A stretch of 64,000 bases of DNA, taken from Aquatica leii (lineage: Eukaryota; Arthropoda; Insecta; Coleoptera; Lampyridae). The position numbers and the translations under genes are program-made. Positions 49,301 to 61,978 of the stretch are shown here, in pieces. Location of the stretch: positions 3,596,001-3,660,000 of the forward strand of contig CM069439.1 in assembly GCA_035610365.1 (NCBI GenBank), read 5' to 3'. The notes beneath the pieces were generated by a model that did no database searches, had not been told where the DNA came from, and saw only the letters and a program-made list of their open reading frames with translations. How positions within the stretch are numbered: position 1 is the first letter of the stretch; each line of letters begins with the position of its first letter.

Positions 49301-49806
49301 ATACGTAGCGAGAGGCAAAAGAATCTGTTAGAAAATTATTGGTTTGAATGCACTTGTCAAGCATGCGATGAAGATTGGCCTTTATTCAAAGATATGGAAG
49401 AAAACGTCATTAAAATACCTTGTAAAAACTCTAAATGTCAGAATTTTTTTAATTTAAACGAAAACATTGAAAATCCAACGATCAGTTGCGATTTCTGTAG
49501 TACCATTACGAATTTATTTCCTTATTTAAAAGCCCTTGCTGTAAGTAATTTTTGTTATTATTTTATAGACACATAAATTAAATATTTTAGGAACTTGAAA
49601 ACATTTTGCCAAAAGCTGAAGAATTGTATAAAATTAATAATTATGAAAAAGCAATGGAATTGTATTTGAGAGCTATGAACATCTATTCAAAAAACACCGT
49701 ACCCCCGTTTCCGGATTGGGTTAAAGTGCAACAACGTCTACGTACCTGCATTGTCAGTTTTGGAAATAAATGTATAGACTACAGCAAATTGAAATTTATA
49801 AAATAA
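43384..49806 (+). CDS. SET and MYND domain-containing protein 4 (SMYD4), complete
   Basis: Exons 43384-43672, 48030-49152, 49204-49540 and 49591-49806; the joins keep phase and give 654 aa. The N-terminal part has TPR-like helices (AKCDGNAYFTKCDNNNALNC and NRSACLYDLKEYERTLNDIR). The split SET domain starts with KKSVVFDYDPKLGRFARAVA and encloses a MYND zinc finger (CQHC, CEKC, CFCSLRC, HQYECG). The SET core then follows: TLAFFNHSCDPSIVRYN (NHSCDP, cofactor-binding) and EIIYENYGPIY (ENYG motif). The post-SET cysteines CTCQACDEDWP and a C-terminal TPR helix (YEKAMELYLRAMNIYS) end it. SMYD4 proteins are predicted lysine methyltransferases, nuclear and cytoplasmic. All catalytic motifs are intact. 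The first intron is 4.36 kb and full of transposons while the others are about 50 bp. Confidence 0.95.
43673..44640 (+). other. Start of SMYD4 intron 1, unassigned
   Basis: Around 44236-44320 the words GCACAGAACCGGATTTAAGG and ACCCTAAGCCAAATTTTATA loosely recall a hAT end (compare GCCGGATTTAGACC at 58896). This is too weak to call an element. Nothing else stands out. Confidence 0.4.
44640..45120 (-). mobile_element. Tc1-type DNA transposon fragment (3' part of transposase)
   Basis: On the minus strand, WFRENDIELLDWPDQSPDLN then PIED is the DD34E-type third catalytic motif (SPDLNPIE) of Tc1 transposases. AKRISVMITANRGFTKF is the C-terminus (PKRIxAVIxAxGGxTKY). Frameshifts and stops are present and the N-terminal half and TIRs are missing. 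It lies inside SMYD4 intron 1, opposite to the gene. Confidence 0.75.
45450..47800 (-). mobile_element. BEL/Pao fossil in SMYD4 intron 1
   Basis: Fossil LTR retrotransposon in reverse orientation to SMYD4. A primer-binding-like TTTGGTTCTTCGAGC (minus, about 47745-47759) follows a possible LTR end. A gag region (about 47300-47740, with ERINTLACQQENLGQEIARI) comes next, then protease/RT pieces (GPNFNKIYLTFFFDRENTAL, LQQLAFDNREKF) and RT/RNase H remains down to about 45450. There is no clear second LTR, so it is truncated. It is broken many times (about ten or more) and looks old. It was probably tolerated because it is intronic and antisense. Confidence 0.7.
47801..48029 (+). other. End of SMYD4 intron 1
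   Basis: AT-rich sequence ending in the acceptor TTTGTTTGTTTTAG at 48029. Part may be LTR of the BEL fossil. Confidence 0.4.
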
Positions 49807-50220
49807 GATTTTCAGTAAATGTTTGATTTTGTAATTTGTACGTTAGATATAATGATAAATAGCTTTAACGGACTCTATCGTTGAGTAACATTTCTATTCA
49901 TTTCTTGGCTTCTTTACCTGACGTCTTTCATCTAACTTTTGTTTCTAATTTAAGCAGTTTTTTATTGCTTTGTTTTTTCCATATTTTATTATTTTCTGTT
50001 ATAAATATTTTTAAAAGATTTTTTCACACTTCTTCCTTTACCTATAGCATCTGCAAAGAATAAGCAACATACTGTTTATATTGATGTATCAGCCTATTCA
50101 AATGTCATCTTCTGATTATTGATTCCAAGAATCTGTTAACAGCTGACAAGACAAAATTGTTTTGTTTTCGACTAACGATTTGATAAACCACGTTCTTATC
50201 AATTATACATACATATCAAT
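49807..50220. other. 3' flank of SMYD4
   Basis: T-rich, no gene. A perfect AATAAA is not close to the stop; AATGATAAATAG at about 49850 may serve. Confidence 0.35.
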
Positions 50221-50760
50221 CGTTTTCATAGCGTATGGCGTTGCTTTCCGATCCTTAAGTCTTGCTAGACTGTCAGCAGCAAACTGACAGTCTCAGCTGA
50301 CAAAACCAAGTACATGATTTTTGGCCCTTTGTCAAAAAGAGATTCCTTATTTACAAACGTTATTTCAGTCCAAAGGGTTTTCGACTTCTACTCGATCTCA
50401 AATTGAGCTTGGTTAAACACTGTTTCTATGTGGTTGACAAGAGCAAGACTGTGTTTCCATTTGTTCCACAGGCATTCTTGTCGTAACTAGAATCTACATA
50501 GAAAATCATTAGTGACAGTCTTGTACTTGTTCCACAAGTATTCTTATCGTAACTGGAACTTACATAAAAAATTATTAGTTTTTTAATAGTGCAGTCATCC
50601 TTATGCACACATATGGTTTAGACATCTGGTACCATAAACTACCACATACACAGATAGTCAGAAAACTGACTTTCTTAGTCTCTCTATTCCTTTCTATTTG
50701 ACGATCGATGCCTGTCATGTTGTGTTCCTGATACTCAATCATACAGGATTTTCGCTTAAC
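50221..50760 (+). mobile_element. Third R1 LINE fragment (RT C-terminal part)
   Basis: CAAACTGACAGTCTCAGCTG, ACCAAGTACATG, TCCAAAGGGTTTTCGA, GTTAAACACTGTTTCTATGTGGTTGACAAG and TAGTGCAGTCATCC match 33575-33880 in order. Inside it a ~62-bp segment is tandemly duplicated (about 50456-50518 and 50523-50585, each with GTTCCACA...ATTCTT.TCGTAACT). Dead fragment. Confidence 0.7.
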
Positions 50761-52311
50761 AGGGATCGGATGATGAATGGAGTACTTTCAGAACCCAAGT
50801 CAAAACGTATCCAGATTTTCCTTAGTCTATTCTTAGTCTAGGGTCCGATGTCAATTATTTCATTCCGTTCGCAAAAAGAGACCATAGTCAAATTTATAAT
50901 TTAATTTATTTTGCATGATAAGTTATTTTAGAATACTGTATTTGAGAAAGCGTGATTCAATAAGAGGATTGAGTAAGTTGTTGCCGTTCCCAAATCCGGA
51001 TAAAGAAGCAGGGTTGACAGAACGGGTTAGTAGCGTAGAAAATAAAATCTCAAAGTACCACGCAAAGTCTTGGTTTAGAAGAAGCGTGAAGAAATACAAG
51101 CATTTATGCCTGCTTGGAAAAAAAAAGAAATATTTTTAGTTTTACTATTTTCATTTTCTTTCAGTCGTAGCTATCTTGAGTTAACTGGGTTCATCCCAGT
51201 CTATAATAACTCGTTTTTCTTTTTCTGCCTACTCGGTTCTTTGCCTTCTTACACAGTACGTACCTGTTACATAACCCATTTAACTGGTCTATACAGACGA
51301 TGTTTACACGTCCATGCTCGACTTATCCTTTTTATGGCAAGCTTGTACCAAACAAATTCGGGTGGTTTGGTGGGTTCACTTCGTCCATGATTTGTTCTTT
51401 TGAACGCTTATTGGTTCTCTGATCCTTTTTCTTATGTTTTTGAACACCTTCTACAGTTTAATGCTCTTGGCGGTGATCATTTCATTAGTGCTCTTGGTAG
51501 CTTTTTCGTTTTTACATAGCCATACTGGATTTTTATCCTCTTATGTTATTGTTGAAATAAATATATTTGTTTTTGTACTTGTGTTTATCGATTTGTTTAT
51601 CTTCAGTGTTTGACAAATGTAAACGTGATCTGTAGTGTATATTTTTACCGCTTTGACGCTGTTTTAAATATTCTATAATCGGCACATAGAGAATCATCTA
51701 CGGCTCACTATCCGAAGCTATGAGCTACGGCTTACTATAGATTACGGTTGTATTAACGTAACAGTATTATACTCTTTTCTTAGTAATACCTTTTTTACTT
51801 TCATTTTTTATTATGAAAACTTGCAACATATTCTTTCATTGATTGCTAGTAGTAACAGAAAATGTTACATTCCCTAGTCTCTTAGTAAGTGACTGTAGCA
51901 TATTACCATAACCGAAATGCCAGAGCGATCCCAGAATTTCTTATGCCTGTATCAAAAAATGTTTAGCGCCTTTTTCGTAATACTTTTTCTTGATATTATG
52001 TATTTAAATAAACTAAAATAGTTTCCCAGAAATGATAAAGATAAAAGTTAGTCAATTCGCTATTAAAAAAATTGCTGGTTTTATTAGTGATCATAAAATT
52101 ATTACTAGTTTCTATTGAAAAAAAATTGGAAACGAAAATAGTAATATATGATAAAATACCAATGGTAATACGTATTGTTGCAGTTTCTGAAAGGAAAAAC
52201 ACTATGGGTAGTTTGTACTTCTGTGTATAAACGTTTGTAGAATACTGAATGGCTTATAAATAATTTTTTTTCTTTGCTGATTACCCTCAACCGAAACCAT
52301 TTTGCGTATAA
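50761..52311. other. Intergenic, unassigned
   Basis: A 74-codon plus ORF at 50915-51139 (with KLLPFPNPDKEAGLTERVSS and SWFRRSVKKYKHLC) has a protein-like look but no recognised family or flanking exons. The rest is AT-rich with no terminal repeats seen. Confidence 0.4.
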
Positions 52312-53711
52312 CAGTGAGCTCGTAAAGTATGTAATAAATTCATTATTTCCTAAATGCTAAATTTTGAAGAAATTACCTTGTCGTTTTTTTTTGTTTAAAT
52401 GTCACTTTTTTCCGCCATTGACAGTTTTTGCTCGTGATTTGTTTCTGAGTTATGACGCGATCGTATTTTTTTAAATGGTAACCCGTATTTTCAACGGATT
52501 TTGATCGAGTTCATTTTTCTGAGTATGAAAATGTCAAAAAAGTGTGACTTTGAAGAGAAAAGTCTCTGAGATATTTGCTTCCAAAGTTTCCAAAATGTAA
52601 GTAAACGTTATCTTATGGATCAAGCATTTTAGTGTTCAATTTAGTACACTAGATATTTTTCTAGACGGTCATTCGATAGATTCCCTACGACTGATCCATT
52701 GATTAGTAAATACTTGGTTTAAATATTTGCAAACTATCCTTCCAAAATACGTGGCGCACCATCACGTCGGTACCATATCGTGTTATTAGGCAGATTTGGA
52801 TCTTTTTTATTTGGGTAAAGTATTGCAAGTGCAGGGACTAATTTGTCTCTTAAAAATTCATACCTTTCATTTGTCAACGCGCCCCCAAAAAAAAATGGAC
52901 CGAAGATACGGTTACCTACAATGTCAGGTCAAAAGTTTACTTTTTGTAGAAACTAACTATAAGTTTCCATTTTTTTAGTATTGATTTCCAGTAGACTATT
53001 GCCGATTTACTGTGCCGTCAAGATAAAAGGTAGCCTCGTCGGAAAATACAACATTCCGTAGGAATTCTTTGTCATAATTCAGATGTTGAAAGAGTTTTGC
53101 AAAACTCTAACCTGCGGTCAAGATAAACTTAGTTTAGTTCTTAGACCAAAACAGCTTTATAAGGGTGTCATTTTTCCAACTTTAAATATTTTGAGACGCA
53201 ATTTTGAACTATTTCGTTGTTTGCTACCACTTGGCGGGTAGATAAATGGGGATTGTCTTAAAACTCAAGTAGAACGGTCCATTTTAGTGCGATTTTTTAC
53301 ATTGCCCACTTCCAAAAGTTTTTGTTCGATCTTGCTAACGATGGACTGTGTAATTGATTCTCTGTTAAGATATTTGTTATTAAATAGACGACAAACTTCA
53401 ACTTGCGTACAAACTATGTCTCCGTAACCGTCAGCAAATCTTGGAAACTTTTCTCTTCAATGTCACACTATTTTTGACATTTTCGTACTCAGAAAAATGA
53501 ACTCTATCGAAATCCGCTGAAAAAAATATGGATTGCTATTTAAAAAAAATGTCCATGATGTCATAGCTTGGGAAAAAAAACACGACCAAAAAATGTCAAT
53601 AGAAGAAAAAAGTGAAGTTAAGACAAACAAAATGGACGTGTCTAAAAAAATTTCCTCAAACTTTATCAGTTGGACAATAATGAATTCATTCCATACTTTA
53701 CGAGCTCACTG
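52312..53711 (-). mobile_element. Mariner-like DNA transposon with long terminal inverted repeats, internally deleted
   Basis: The ends CAGTGAGCTCGTAAAGTATG and CATACTTTACGAGCTCACTG are perfect inverses. The inverted repeat continues imperfectly for about 260 bp (TCATTTTTCTGAGTATGAAA against its inverse near 53470-53500). Inside, on the minus strand, FSDEATFYLDGTVNR (about 53010-53055) is the signature of a mariner-like/IS630-type transposase, but only short pieces remain. TA-rich flanks; no exact target duplication could be fixed. Confidence 0.75.
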
Positions 53712-54948
53712 TATGTAATTTTTTGGCTACTTTGAAGATTGTTTAATATTCAATTAAGTGTGGACAGGAACGATTAGTAATTTGTACCTTACAATTTTTT
53801 TGGGAATTGACAGGAATTGACATAATCGATATTTATGTGTTATTTTTAACCGATATATAACGAAAATATCCGATATATATATATACCTCAAAGATGTTTA
53901 ATTAATAACAGGAATTAAAGTATGTAACCACAAAAGTAATTGACATATTTTATAATTTGTATTTTTCTTATCGGAGAAAAATTAAAATTTTGCACTTAAA
54001 AAAGCGTTCCCAAAATTGATTTTGTGGTCGGAAGTTTGTCAGTTTGATCCGTCATTGGCACGATAGAGAATTTTTTTTTTGACGACCGTGTGGGTATTGG
54101 AATCTAATTTAAAGACATGGAGATTTTAAAAGAAATATTTCTTCGTTACATAAATGAAGACTATTTCATGATAATACAATATCAGTGGCGGTTTCTCAAT
54201 TAGGTTTCGTGTTGATTTGTTTTTAACTTTATCGAGTTGTTTTTAACTTCTGTAAATTTTAAAATTTGGGCTAACTGCGATTGTTGATTACTTAATAAGT
54301 ATTCGTTTTTGGGTACGTTATTGATTTGTTGTTGTCCTAATGAAGCAATTTACAAAAGTAGGCAATCCGTTGAAAACTTCGGTTTCAACAACGACAGGGT
54401 CTAATCCCGTAACATCTTATTTTAAGATGCTTATTTGAGTAGAAAATATAAATTCGTAAAGTAGTAAATATGGTAGCATTACAAATGCTTACAGCGACTG
54501 TTGATCCAAGAGAAACTCAAAAATCGGCGTTGGTTTAGAAGTTATAACAAAAATGTTTAATCTTCTAACTGATTTTGGAATAAAAAATACTACAAAAATA
54601 TAACGCAGAAATTGGATTTAATTTAATTTATCTATAAATACTTAACATTGTAGAAACAACATAAAGATATATATTAAGTACTAAACGTATGTACAGAGAA
54701 TAACTGCATTAATACTCTCTTATATGTATAAAATTGAAGATTTAGAATAAATAAAGTCATTAAATATAACCGATATAATAATAATAACATTAATAAAGGT
54801 TGTTACAAAAAGTTTGGAGGTTTGAATCTTTGGTCTGGTTCACTATTTTCAGCACCAAGTGTCTCTAAAAACAGTAAGTACGATGGCCCGGGCACGCAGA
54901 AGCTGGTAGCGAGTTTGGGGCAACCGATCTGCGGTCCAGGCATTCTAG
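53712..54948. other. Gap 3' of the EVA1C gene
   Basis: AT-rich with no recognisable element; must include the EVA1C 3' UTR (transcribed leftward from 54949). A (TA)n run lies at 53867-53885. Small ORFs here look like chance. Confidence 0.4.
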
Positions 54949-57770
54949 TCACTCATAATAATATTGAGTATTTGATGTACTGCTCAAACTGCGAGGAGCA
55001 TCAGTTTCAGGTTGTCTTCGTAGTGTGTGAGTATAAATATGTGGATATCTAACAACTTCGGCAACAGTTTCCATTGGCGTAGTTGAGTGAACTGTAACCG
55101 TTGGAATTGGTTCCGGATGAGTCGTGGTTAAATCAATATCAGCATCTATTTCACTTATGTCGTCTGTGAAACAGTTAGGTAATGAATGATCCGCAGCCGC
55201 ATTCGCATGAAATTTAGCTTCTCGCCTTGCATGCTGTCTTTGTACTAATAATCTACCAACCAGCAGAATTAAGCATAATACCACAGCCGCCGTTATGCTA
55301 AGAATCAGGTACAAATATAATCGTTCTTGGTTTTCTGTAAAATAACGCGCATTAGACAAATCTTGTTATTGCATTTGTATGTTTACATGCGAAATTCACA
55401 AAAAAAAAACACGAACAAACAGCACCAGCGGGAGGAAGCTCTGTACCAATTACTTACGTGAAATAAACGTATAAATATTAATCCATTCTGAAATGAATCC
55501 AATTACTGAAGTTTTTTCAGCAGTGTAGACGGTGATAGTACAGTTGGGGTCTGGAATTTCGTCAGCCTGTATGTCTTTGGAGATTTGCTGCACGGCAGGA
55601 ACTCGGGATGGGCGGAACAGGTTAGTACGAGAACGAAGGGTTGTATAAAGCTGGAATAATGCTGTAACGGAAACAGTCAATTCATACCCAATTCATTAAA
55701 TACCAAAAAGCAGATAAATATATGTTTAAATAGCGCGGTGCCAATTTTACGAAAAAACAGATTTTTTTTTTGACAATTATTTTCATTAATTCGGTTAAAT
55801 GTCCTTTCGACATCAAGCAGCTGTAAATGACAACCGTATAAAAATGTACATGAAAAATTCATTATCTTTTTATAGCAACTCTTTGGTTCCCGTTTATGTA
55901 AAGTGCAAGAAACTCTCGGAATATTTTAGGTTTAAGCGGCTTACGTTACTTATAAAAAGTCCATAATCGTATAATTATTTCGGCAATGAAAAAGAATGTC
56001 GTTGAAAAGGAACCTTTCGTTCGTGAACAATATTTGGGTCAGATGATGTTTTTTAAGGCCCACTCGTGCTGTTATATAAAAGTTCATGTCAACTGTGTCA
56101 ACGTGCACAAATTTCTAACATCGCCGAAATTCATGTAAATGTCTCAACAATTGTTATAAATTTGCTTTTACTTTTAGATTATAAAGTCGGTCGTTATTTA
56201 ACGTTTTTAGCGATAATCCAAAAACATAGTTTTTTATAGCTAGCTTAAAGAATCAATTAGCAATAAATTGTACTCTACTAACTAAAATTTATAAGGTATT
56301 TCAACTTTATGTATTGCCGGTTTTCGATATTAAATCTCAATATAATCTAACTCTATTTAACTCCCCCTCGGACGACTCTATCAACTAAATTGACCACAAT
56401 TGAATCTAATGAACAAATACAACAGCAGAAGCATTCGCCAAATTATTGATGTGTACTGAACTTAAAGTGCACCACAATACCTTACTGCTAAAGGGGATAT
56501 ACTCGTACAGAACGTGACTGTAAAAGAATCGTTCCTCATTTTATTAAAATTTGGATACGTTTTGTGGGACGTATTGCATTTATTGTTAGAACGAATTGGA
56601 TATGAGGACTGAGAGGCGCATAGCAATAACAAAAAATTATGTATACACACATGCAGAACAATCCTGAAAATTAGATGTTACCTGTATCCTGTTCTTTAGG
56701 CGTTATGTGCGGCGGATTTCTAATGTTAACGGCAGATTCTTTTGTTGCGTTTTCGCCAATCGGAGGCCCAGCTATATTTGGCGACGAAGGAGACGCTGCC
56801 GATTCTCTTATAAATTCATCGCCGGCATCGTAATTTTCAAAATCGTCGTCAATATCAGAATTTTCCGAGTCACTAGTCAACTCGTCAGGTTCGGATTGTC
56901 CCTCAAATTGTTCTTTTAACACCTTGCGTGGTACTAACATCTCTCATTAATCAATCACTACCCATAGTTAATTTCACTTACCACAAGTGTAAATTACTTT
57001 TAAGTACATCCTCGATTCTGGACGACACGGGCTGCCAAAGGTACTAATATCTGCCAAAACATCGCATGTTCTTTTACCATGGCACAGTTGCATTACCGTC
57101 TCGGTCCCATAGCTAACTAAACAAGCTAAAAAATACAAGTGTATTTACGTATCCGCTTAAATCACAAGCGTACTTTCTTCCGGAACGCCTTGGGGTTGTG
57201 GGCATTGAATGCTTTCGTACTCTGTTCTCCCATAACTCGCACTATATATGGCAATTCTCGAATTCGGATTGCACGTCAATTGAATACCTTCGTTTTGACA
57301 CGCTACTTTACTTCGAAACTCGTCTAAAACGTCCAAATTACGATTGCACTTAAGATTAAAGCAATTTCTTACACGGCCTACACTTATAGGCAACTTCAAC
57401 GTATTTCCGGACGCCAGGACAGGGATCTCCACCAAATGTCTTAGGCGATGATTTAAATTTGCACTGTCTCTTCTTTTGACAAACTTCTACAACTGTCTGC
57501 AACAGCGAATACTAGGTACTGTCAGTCAGATTGCTTGTTATTCTCTTTGGTACAGAAAAATAAATAATAAATAACTGCGTTTGTCTCGCCGCATTCTGTA
57601 AACATGCTTTAAATAAAAAGTGTTTTTTTTTTAATTCCTGAAAAGCAAATTAAAACATATTGCAACTTATTATAATCAGTGTTCTAAGCGAAAATTATTA
57701 AAATGGTGAAGACAAAATGTTGATCACTTACGCTCCCCCATGTTCCTTGAGCAACTTCCTCCCATTTGCT
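54949..57770 (-). CDS. EVA1C-like SUEL-lectin membrane protein (3' seven coding exons)
   Basis: Exons on the minus strand: 57770-57732 (39 nt), 57496-57373, 57323-57174, 57125-56982, 56933-56682, 55661-55458 and 55334-54949; every join keeps phase (432 visible codons). Visible are the end of a first galactose-binding (SUEL) lectin domain (TVVEVCQKKRQCKFKSSPKT, CPGVRKYVEVAYKCRPYEF) and a full second one (CNPNSRIAIYSASYGRTEYE, PQPQGVPEETCLVSYGTET, CHGKRTCDVLADISTFGSPC, YLKVIYTCVPRK). An acidic linker follows, then one membrane helix (YLYLILSITAAVVLCLILLV) and a cytosolic tail ending NTQYYYE. This is the EVA1C layout. C. elegans EVA-1 is a Slit co-receptor in axon guidance, so a cell-surface guidance or adhesion role is inferred. 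The signal peptide and start of the first lectin domain are not found and must lie beyond the repeats at right or outside the window. Confidence 0.92.
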
Positions 57771-58428
57771 CTGCAATAAATACATTTTCGTTTAAGGAAA
57801 ATTTTTAGAAATTACGGCATGTAAAATACGTTCGTTTGATTAAAAATTTATTACTTAAATTATTATTAAAAAAATGTACTGTAGTGAATTAAAAAATAAA
57901 AAAATTACAACCGTTAAGACGATTTCACAAACATACTGTAGAAGCTACGTGATAACATTATAAATACAGTGTAACTCGGAAAAAACGACACCGATTGTTA
58001 CGATAAATCTATTATAATTACAGAATTTGGTTAGTTTCAATAATATATTAAATGTAATGTTTATACGACCAAAAAATGATCGCTAAGGGCATAAATCCTT
58101 TTAGATACTGATCTATTGTATATGTAATTACTCGAAAATGTTCTCTTCATTTCTTAAATCTTTTACAATTTTTCAGCACTGAGAGCAGAGAACTGTTTTG
58201 GTTAACAATCTCTAAATAAAAAATTTGAAAATAAAAAATCTTGCTGTTTTCATTCAAAGTTGAGCTTATTGACTTTCACTGTGTGAAAAATCAATATATT
58301 AAAAGTAGTGAAAAGAACGCCTAATTGAAATTAAATATTGCATCATTATAAAGCCGTTTTGATTCTGATTAAAACGATTTAAAATTTTATAGGTGAATTA
58401 TGTACGGTTTACATTTTTTGGTCAAATG
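57771..58428. other. EVA1C intron, unassigned part
   Basis: AT-rich with no exon found. It leads into a mariner-like element that starts near 58429. Confidence 0.5.
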
Positions 58429-59113
58429 GAACACCCTGTATTTTTACACCGGTAAATTGCATTTTTTATAGGCTTTCCAACAATATAATGGTTTGTATGG
58501 TTTATTGTGAAAAACTGATATTCATTCAAAACAAAATTTAATGAATAAGCAAGCCATAATATAACAAAATAACAATAAATTAATAAAGATTAAGAAAAAT
58601 ATTAAACACAATTTAGACAAGTGTTCAAAGTTCAAATAAGCCACCATTTAGTCCTTTACAAACTGTCAAACGCCTACCGAAATAAAGCTTGGCTCTGGTT
58701 AACTTATCATGCTAAAAAAAACGCGCAGTTATTCTATTTCGCATATCTTTAATAATTATTGGAGAAACTAAGTCGACTTATTTTTTAACGTAACTCCATA
58801 AGAAATAGTCCATTGGTGTTAAGTCTGGGGAGCGTATAGGCCACGCAATACTACTATCTTAATCCAACAACAAGAATAGGCCCGGTCTAGGCAGTGCCGG
58901 ATTTAGACCTAGGGGGGCCCGGGGCACTTCAAGTTCGGTGGGCCCCTTAAACACAGAAATTGAGATGTATGGCAATTCACGAAATTTACATATCAACGTC
59001 CGTTTATTATATGCAATTTGAAATTACGTATATAAAGCTAAACTAAGCTAAACAGTAAACACAATAAATTTTGGCAAATAAAATCTAATCTAGCATTCTT
59101 CAATATCTACAAT

Positions 59114-61622
59114 TTACAAAAAATCTTTTTTTCTACACTTGGCATCAGAGAAATCTTTAATAAACACTTCAAATTGCATCATCTTTAGAACACTGCTTTC
59201 TACATCCAGTAGGCAAAGAGCACTTAATCGTTCATGGGTCATCGTAGTTCTCAAATAATTCTTTATTAACGCCATTTTGCTGAACGATCTCTCTCCTGAA
59301 CAGTTAGTGACCATCATGCTCACATATATTCTAAGAGCTACATTAACACCAGGAAAGGTATCAGCAAGTCCTTCATCATGGAGTAATACTGCCTGTTGAG
59401 ACGGCGTAAGACACGACCTAAGTTTGGCAAAGGCTGCAAACTGAACTATTTCTTCTATGAACACATAACTGAAATCACGAGGGAAAGCAGTTATAAGTTT
59501 TTCAGCTTCACTTCGTAACTCTGCATCTGATAGAATGCATAAGTTAATGATTACTTTGAATTTGTCATATACTGATTGGTATGCTACTCTACGTTCTTGT
59601 AAGGTCACAGACAGCTGATCTAAAATGATATTGAAAGTTCCACATCTGAATTTTTTTCGAGGAGAGAGGACAACTTCTGATGCTGATGTTAGCATCGCAT
59701 CATAACGTTTGTTTATCTTCCTTGGTCTGCTTGTAGCGGCTTTGTAATCTGTGTTTCCACAAACGCTCCTGGCATCTAATTCCAGTTCTTCGTACCTATT
59801 ACGAAGTGATTCTAGAAACCTTTTCAAAGAATCAATTAAATCTACCACTTTCTTTAGATCAATTTCAACTCCTTGAAAAGCTTTATTTGTGCCGTTAAAG
59901 CGCACCAAAATTAAATTCCAAATTTTGGCCATCAGAGAAGTTCCGAGGTTGTCCATTTTATTTGCTAATGTCCGGGCTTGATGTCTTGCTTCAGGTGTTT
60001 GCTCCAAGTCACTTTCAATATCTCTGAGGGCATTTTGAATTTGGTTGTATCCTTCTACAAGGGCTTCAGTAGCATCAACTCTTGCTGACCAACGAGTGTC
60101 AGACAATGACTTCACAGTTAGAATTATTTTATTCCCTTCTAAAAATTTTGTTAAAATTGCACATCTGTGTATTGACGCAGAAAAAAAGGTGTATAACCTC
60201 TGTATGAAGCCAAAATAACTGACAGCTTCAACACAGCAAGAGTCAGCAACCTGTCCAACAATATTCAATGAGTAAGCTGCACAGGGAATGAAAACTGCTA
60301 CTGGTATTTTATCTTTGAGTCTGGCTTGCATTCCTGTGTAGCGTCCAGACATATTGTTGGCAATGTCGTATGACTGTCCTCTGCAGTTGTCAAAATCAAT
60401 ACCTTCTTTTTCTAGAAATTCCAGAGAGATGTAGCTAGTACTTCAGCTTTGTGAGAGCCCGTCTGCAGGTAAGTTAAAAACCTTTCTACGGGCTTCCCAG
60501 AAACAACATATCGCACAATGACTGTTAACTGGTCGACATGAGCCAGATCTGGTGTTGAATCAACGGAAACTGAAAAGTACTTGGCAGTATTAAGTTCTTT
60601 CACAATATAATTTTTAACTTGCTTTGCCATCAGCAAAATAATTTCTTCATAGATGGTTGGTGATAAGTATGACTGCTTACCACTTCCAGGATTGCCAAAT
60701 TCTTTAAGGTGACCCATCAGAAACGGATCAAATTGTGCAATAAGTTCCATAATACCTAATAACTTCCATTATGTTTAGATCCTATGATCTCTTGACTACC
60801 CCTAAATGCCAGGCTTCTCTCAGCTAGAAAGATTGTCACGGCTACAACACGACGCAATATTTCAATCCAGTATTTCTTATTTTCTTGCACTTGCTTTTCA
60901 AACACTTTATCAACATGAGAAGATTCTCTACATCAAAATTAAACTTCAGCACAGAATCTCGGTGGCCTTGGCTTCGTTCGTGAGTCTTCATTTTTTCCAG
61001 TCATTAAAGCGGTCTCTGGAAAATCTATCAGATCTGCTGGACATCAACGTACAATAAAAGCAGTAAACTGTGGCGTTTGATGAGCTGTAAATAAGCCACT
61101 TTCTCAAATGCTGTTCTCCCTTGTCATAGTTAGTGTAAAACATTGAATTTTTGAAATAACGATAATGCCCATGCAACTTGTCCTGACTTTGACCTGATTA
61201 ATAATGACGTCGAGATTCTGGATAAGAATCAGGGTCACTTCTGTTTTGATGCATCATAGCAGATTTTGACCAAAAAGACACAAGCTTTACTCCAATAGGA
61301 AACCAAGTAGCTGGATCTGGACCATATGATAATGATTGATTATCCATGTCTGAAGTATCTGAAAGAGGTGATGAACCAACACCTTTAATATCTTGATTTG
61401 ATATGTTGCTTTCGTTTTCTGCAGATGCACATGGTAGTGACGGTGGTTCATCAGAAGGGATATATGGCGCTGGTTGTTCATTAATTTCTATGCTTTCCAG
61501 TTTTGTTGCAGAGAAAAATTCTGTAAGGCGTTGTGTTTTTGCCAAGACAGCAGCATTTTTCTCATTCCTTTTTTTAAAGGCTTTCTCTTCTGAGCTCCAA
61601 ATAGTGGAACTTTCCGTGGCAT
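59114..61622 (-). pseudogene. hAT transposase (ZMYM1-like, DUF4371, hATC), copy 2, near-intact
   Basis: Same protein as in copy 1. The C-terminal 412 codons (59114-60352) are open: NNMSGRYTG core, SLSDTRWSARVDATEALVEG, and the hATC domain NCSGERSFSKMALIKNYLRT with LSALCLLDVES. Upstream pieces are DUF4371 with SVSVDSTPDLAHVDQ (first catalytic Asp; ORF 60412-60750), the TTF zinc-finger part (60988-61176) and the N-terminal part (61198-61545, start probably 61622). Breaks include a one-base deletion near 60425 relative to copy 1, others near 60770 and 60940, a stop near 61197, and the A-run frameshift near 61565 shared with copy 1. So it is inactive, but younger-looking than copy 1. Confidence 0.85.
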
Positions 61623-61978
61623 TACTGAGTCTGTCTTTTCTGGCTTCTAAATTCTGTACTTTAAACTTTTTATATAAAATACTTCAATAATAAATTGTAA
61701 GATTTTCCCAAGTTAGGATATAGCTGCCAGGGTCACAATGACCTTTGGTCTAAATTGTCTGAACCGAAATGACGTTTTACGTCTATTCCAAGCAAGGTCT
61801 AAATGTAGAGTTACTCTAAGATAAAAGAAGAATCTATTATAATGCGGAGTATGTCTTGATCGCCGGGATGGCCCAAACTGCGAACAACAACTTATGACAG
61901 TAAGAAGTTTAACAACGTAGCACAAATTAAATATTAGCAATCTAGTATTAAACGTTCACATAAAGAAAATAATTAAAC

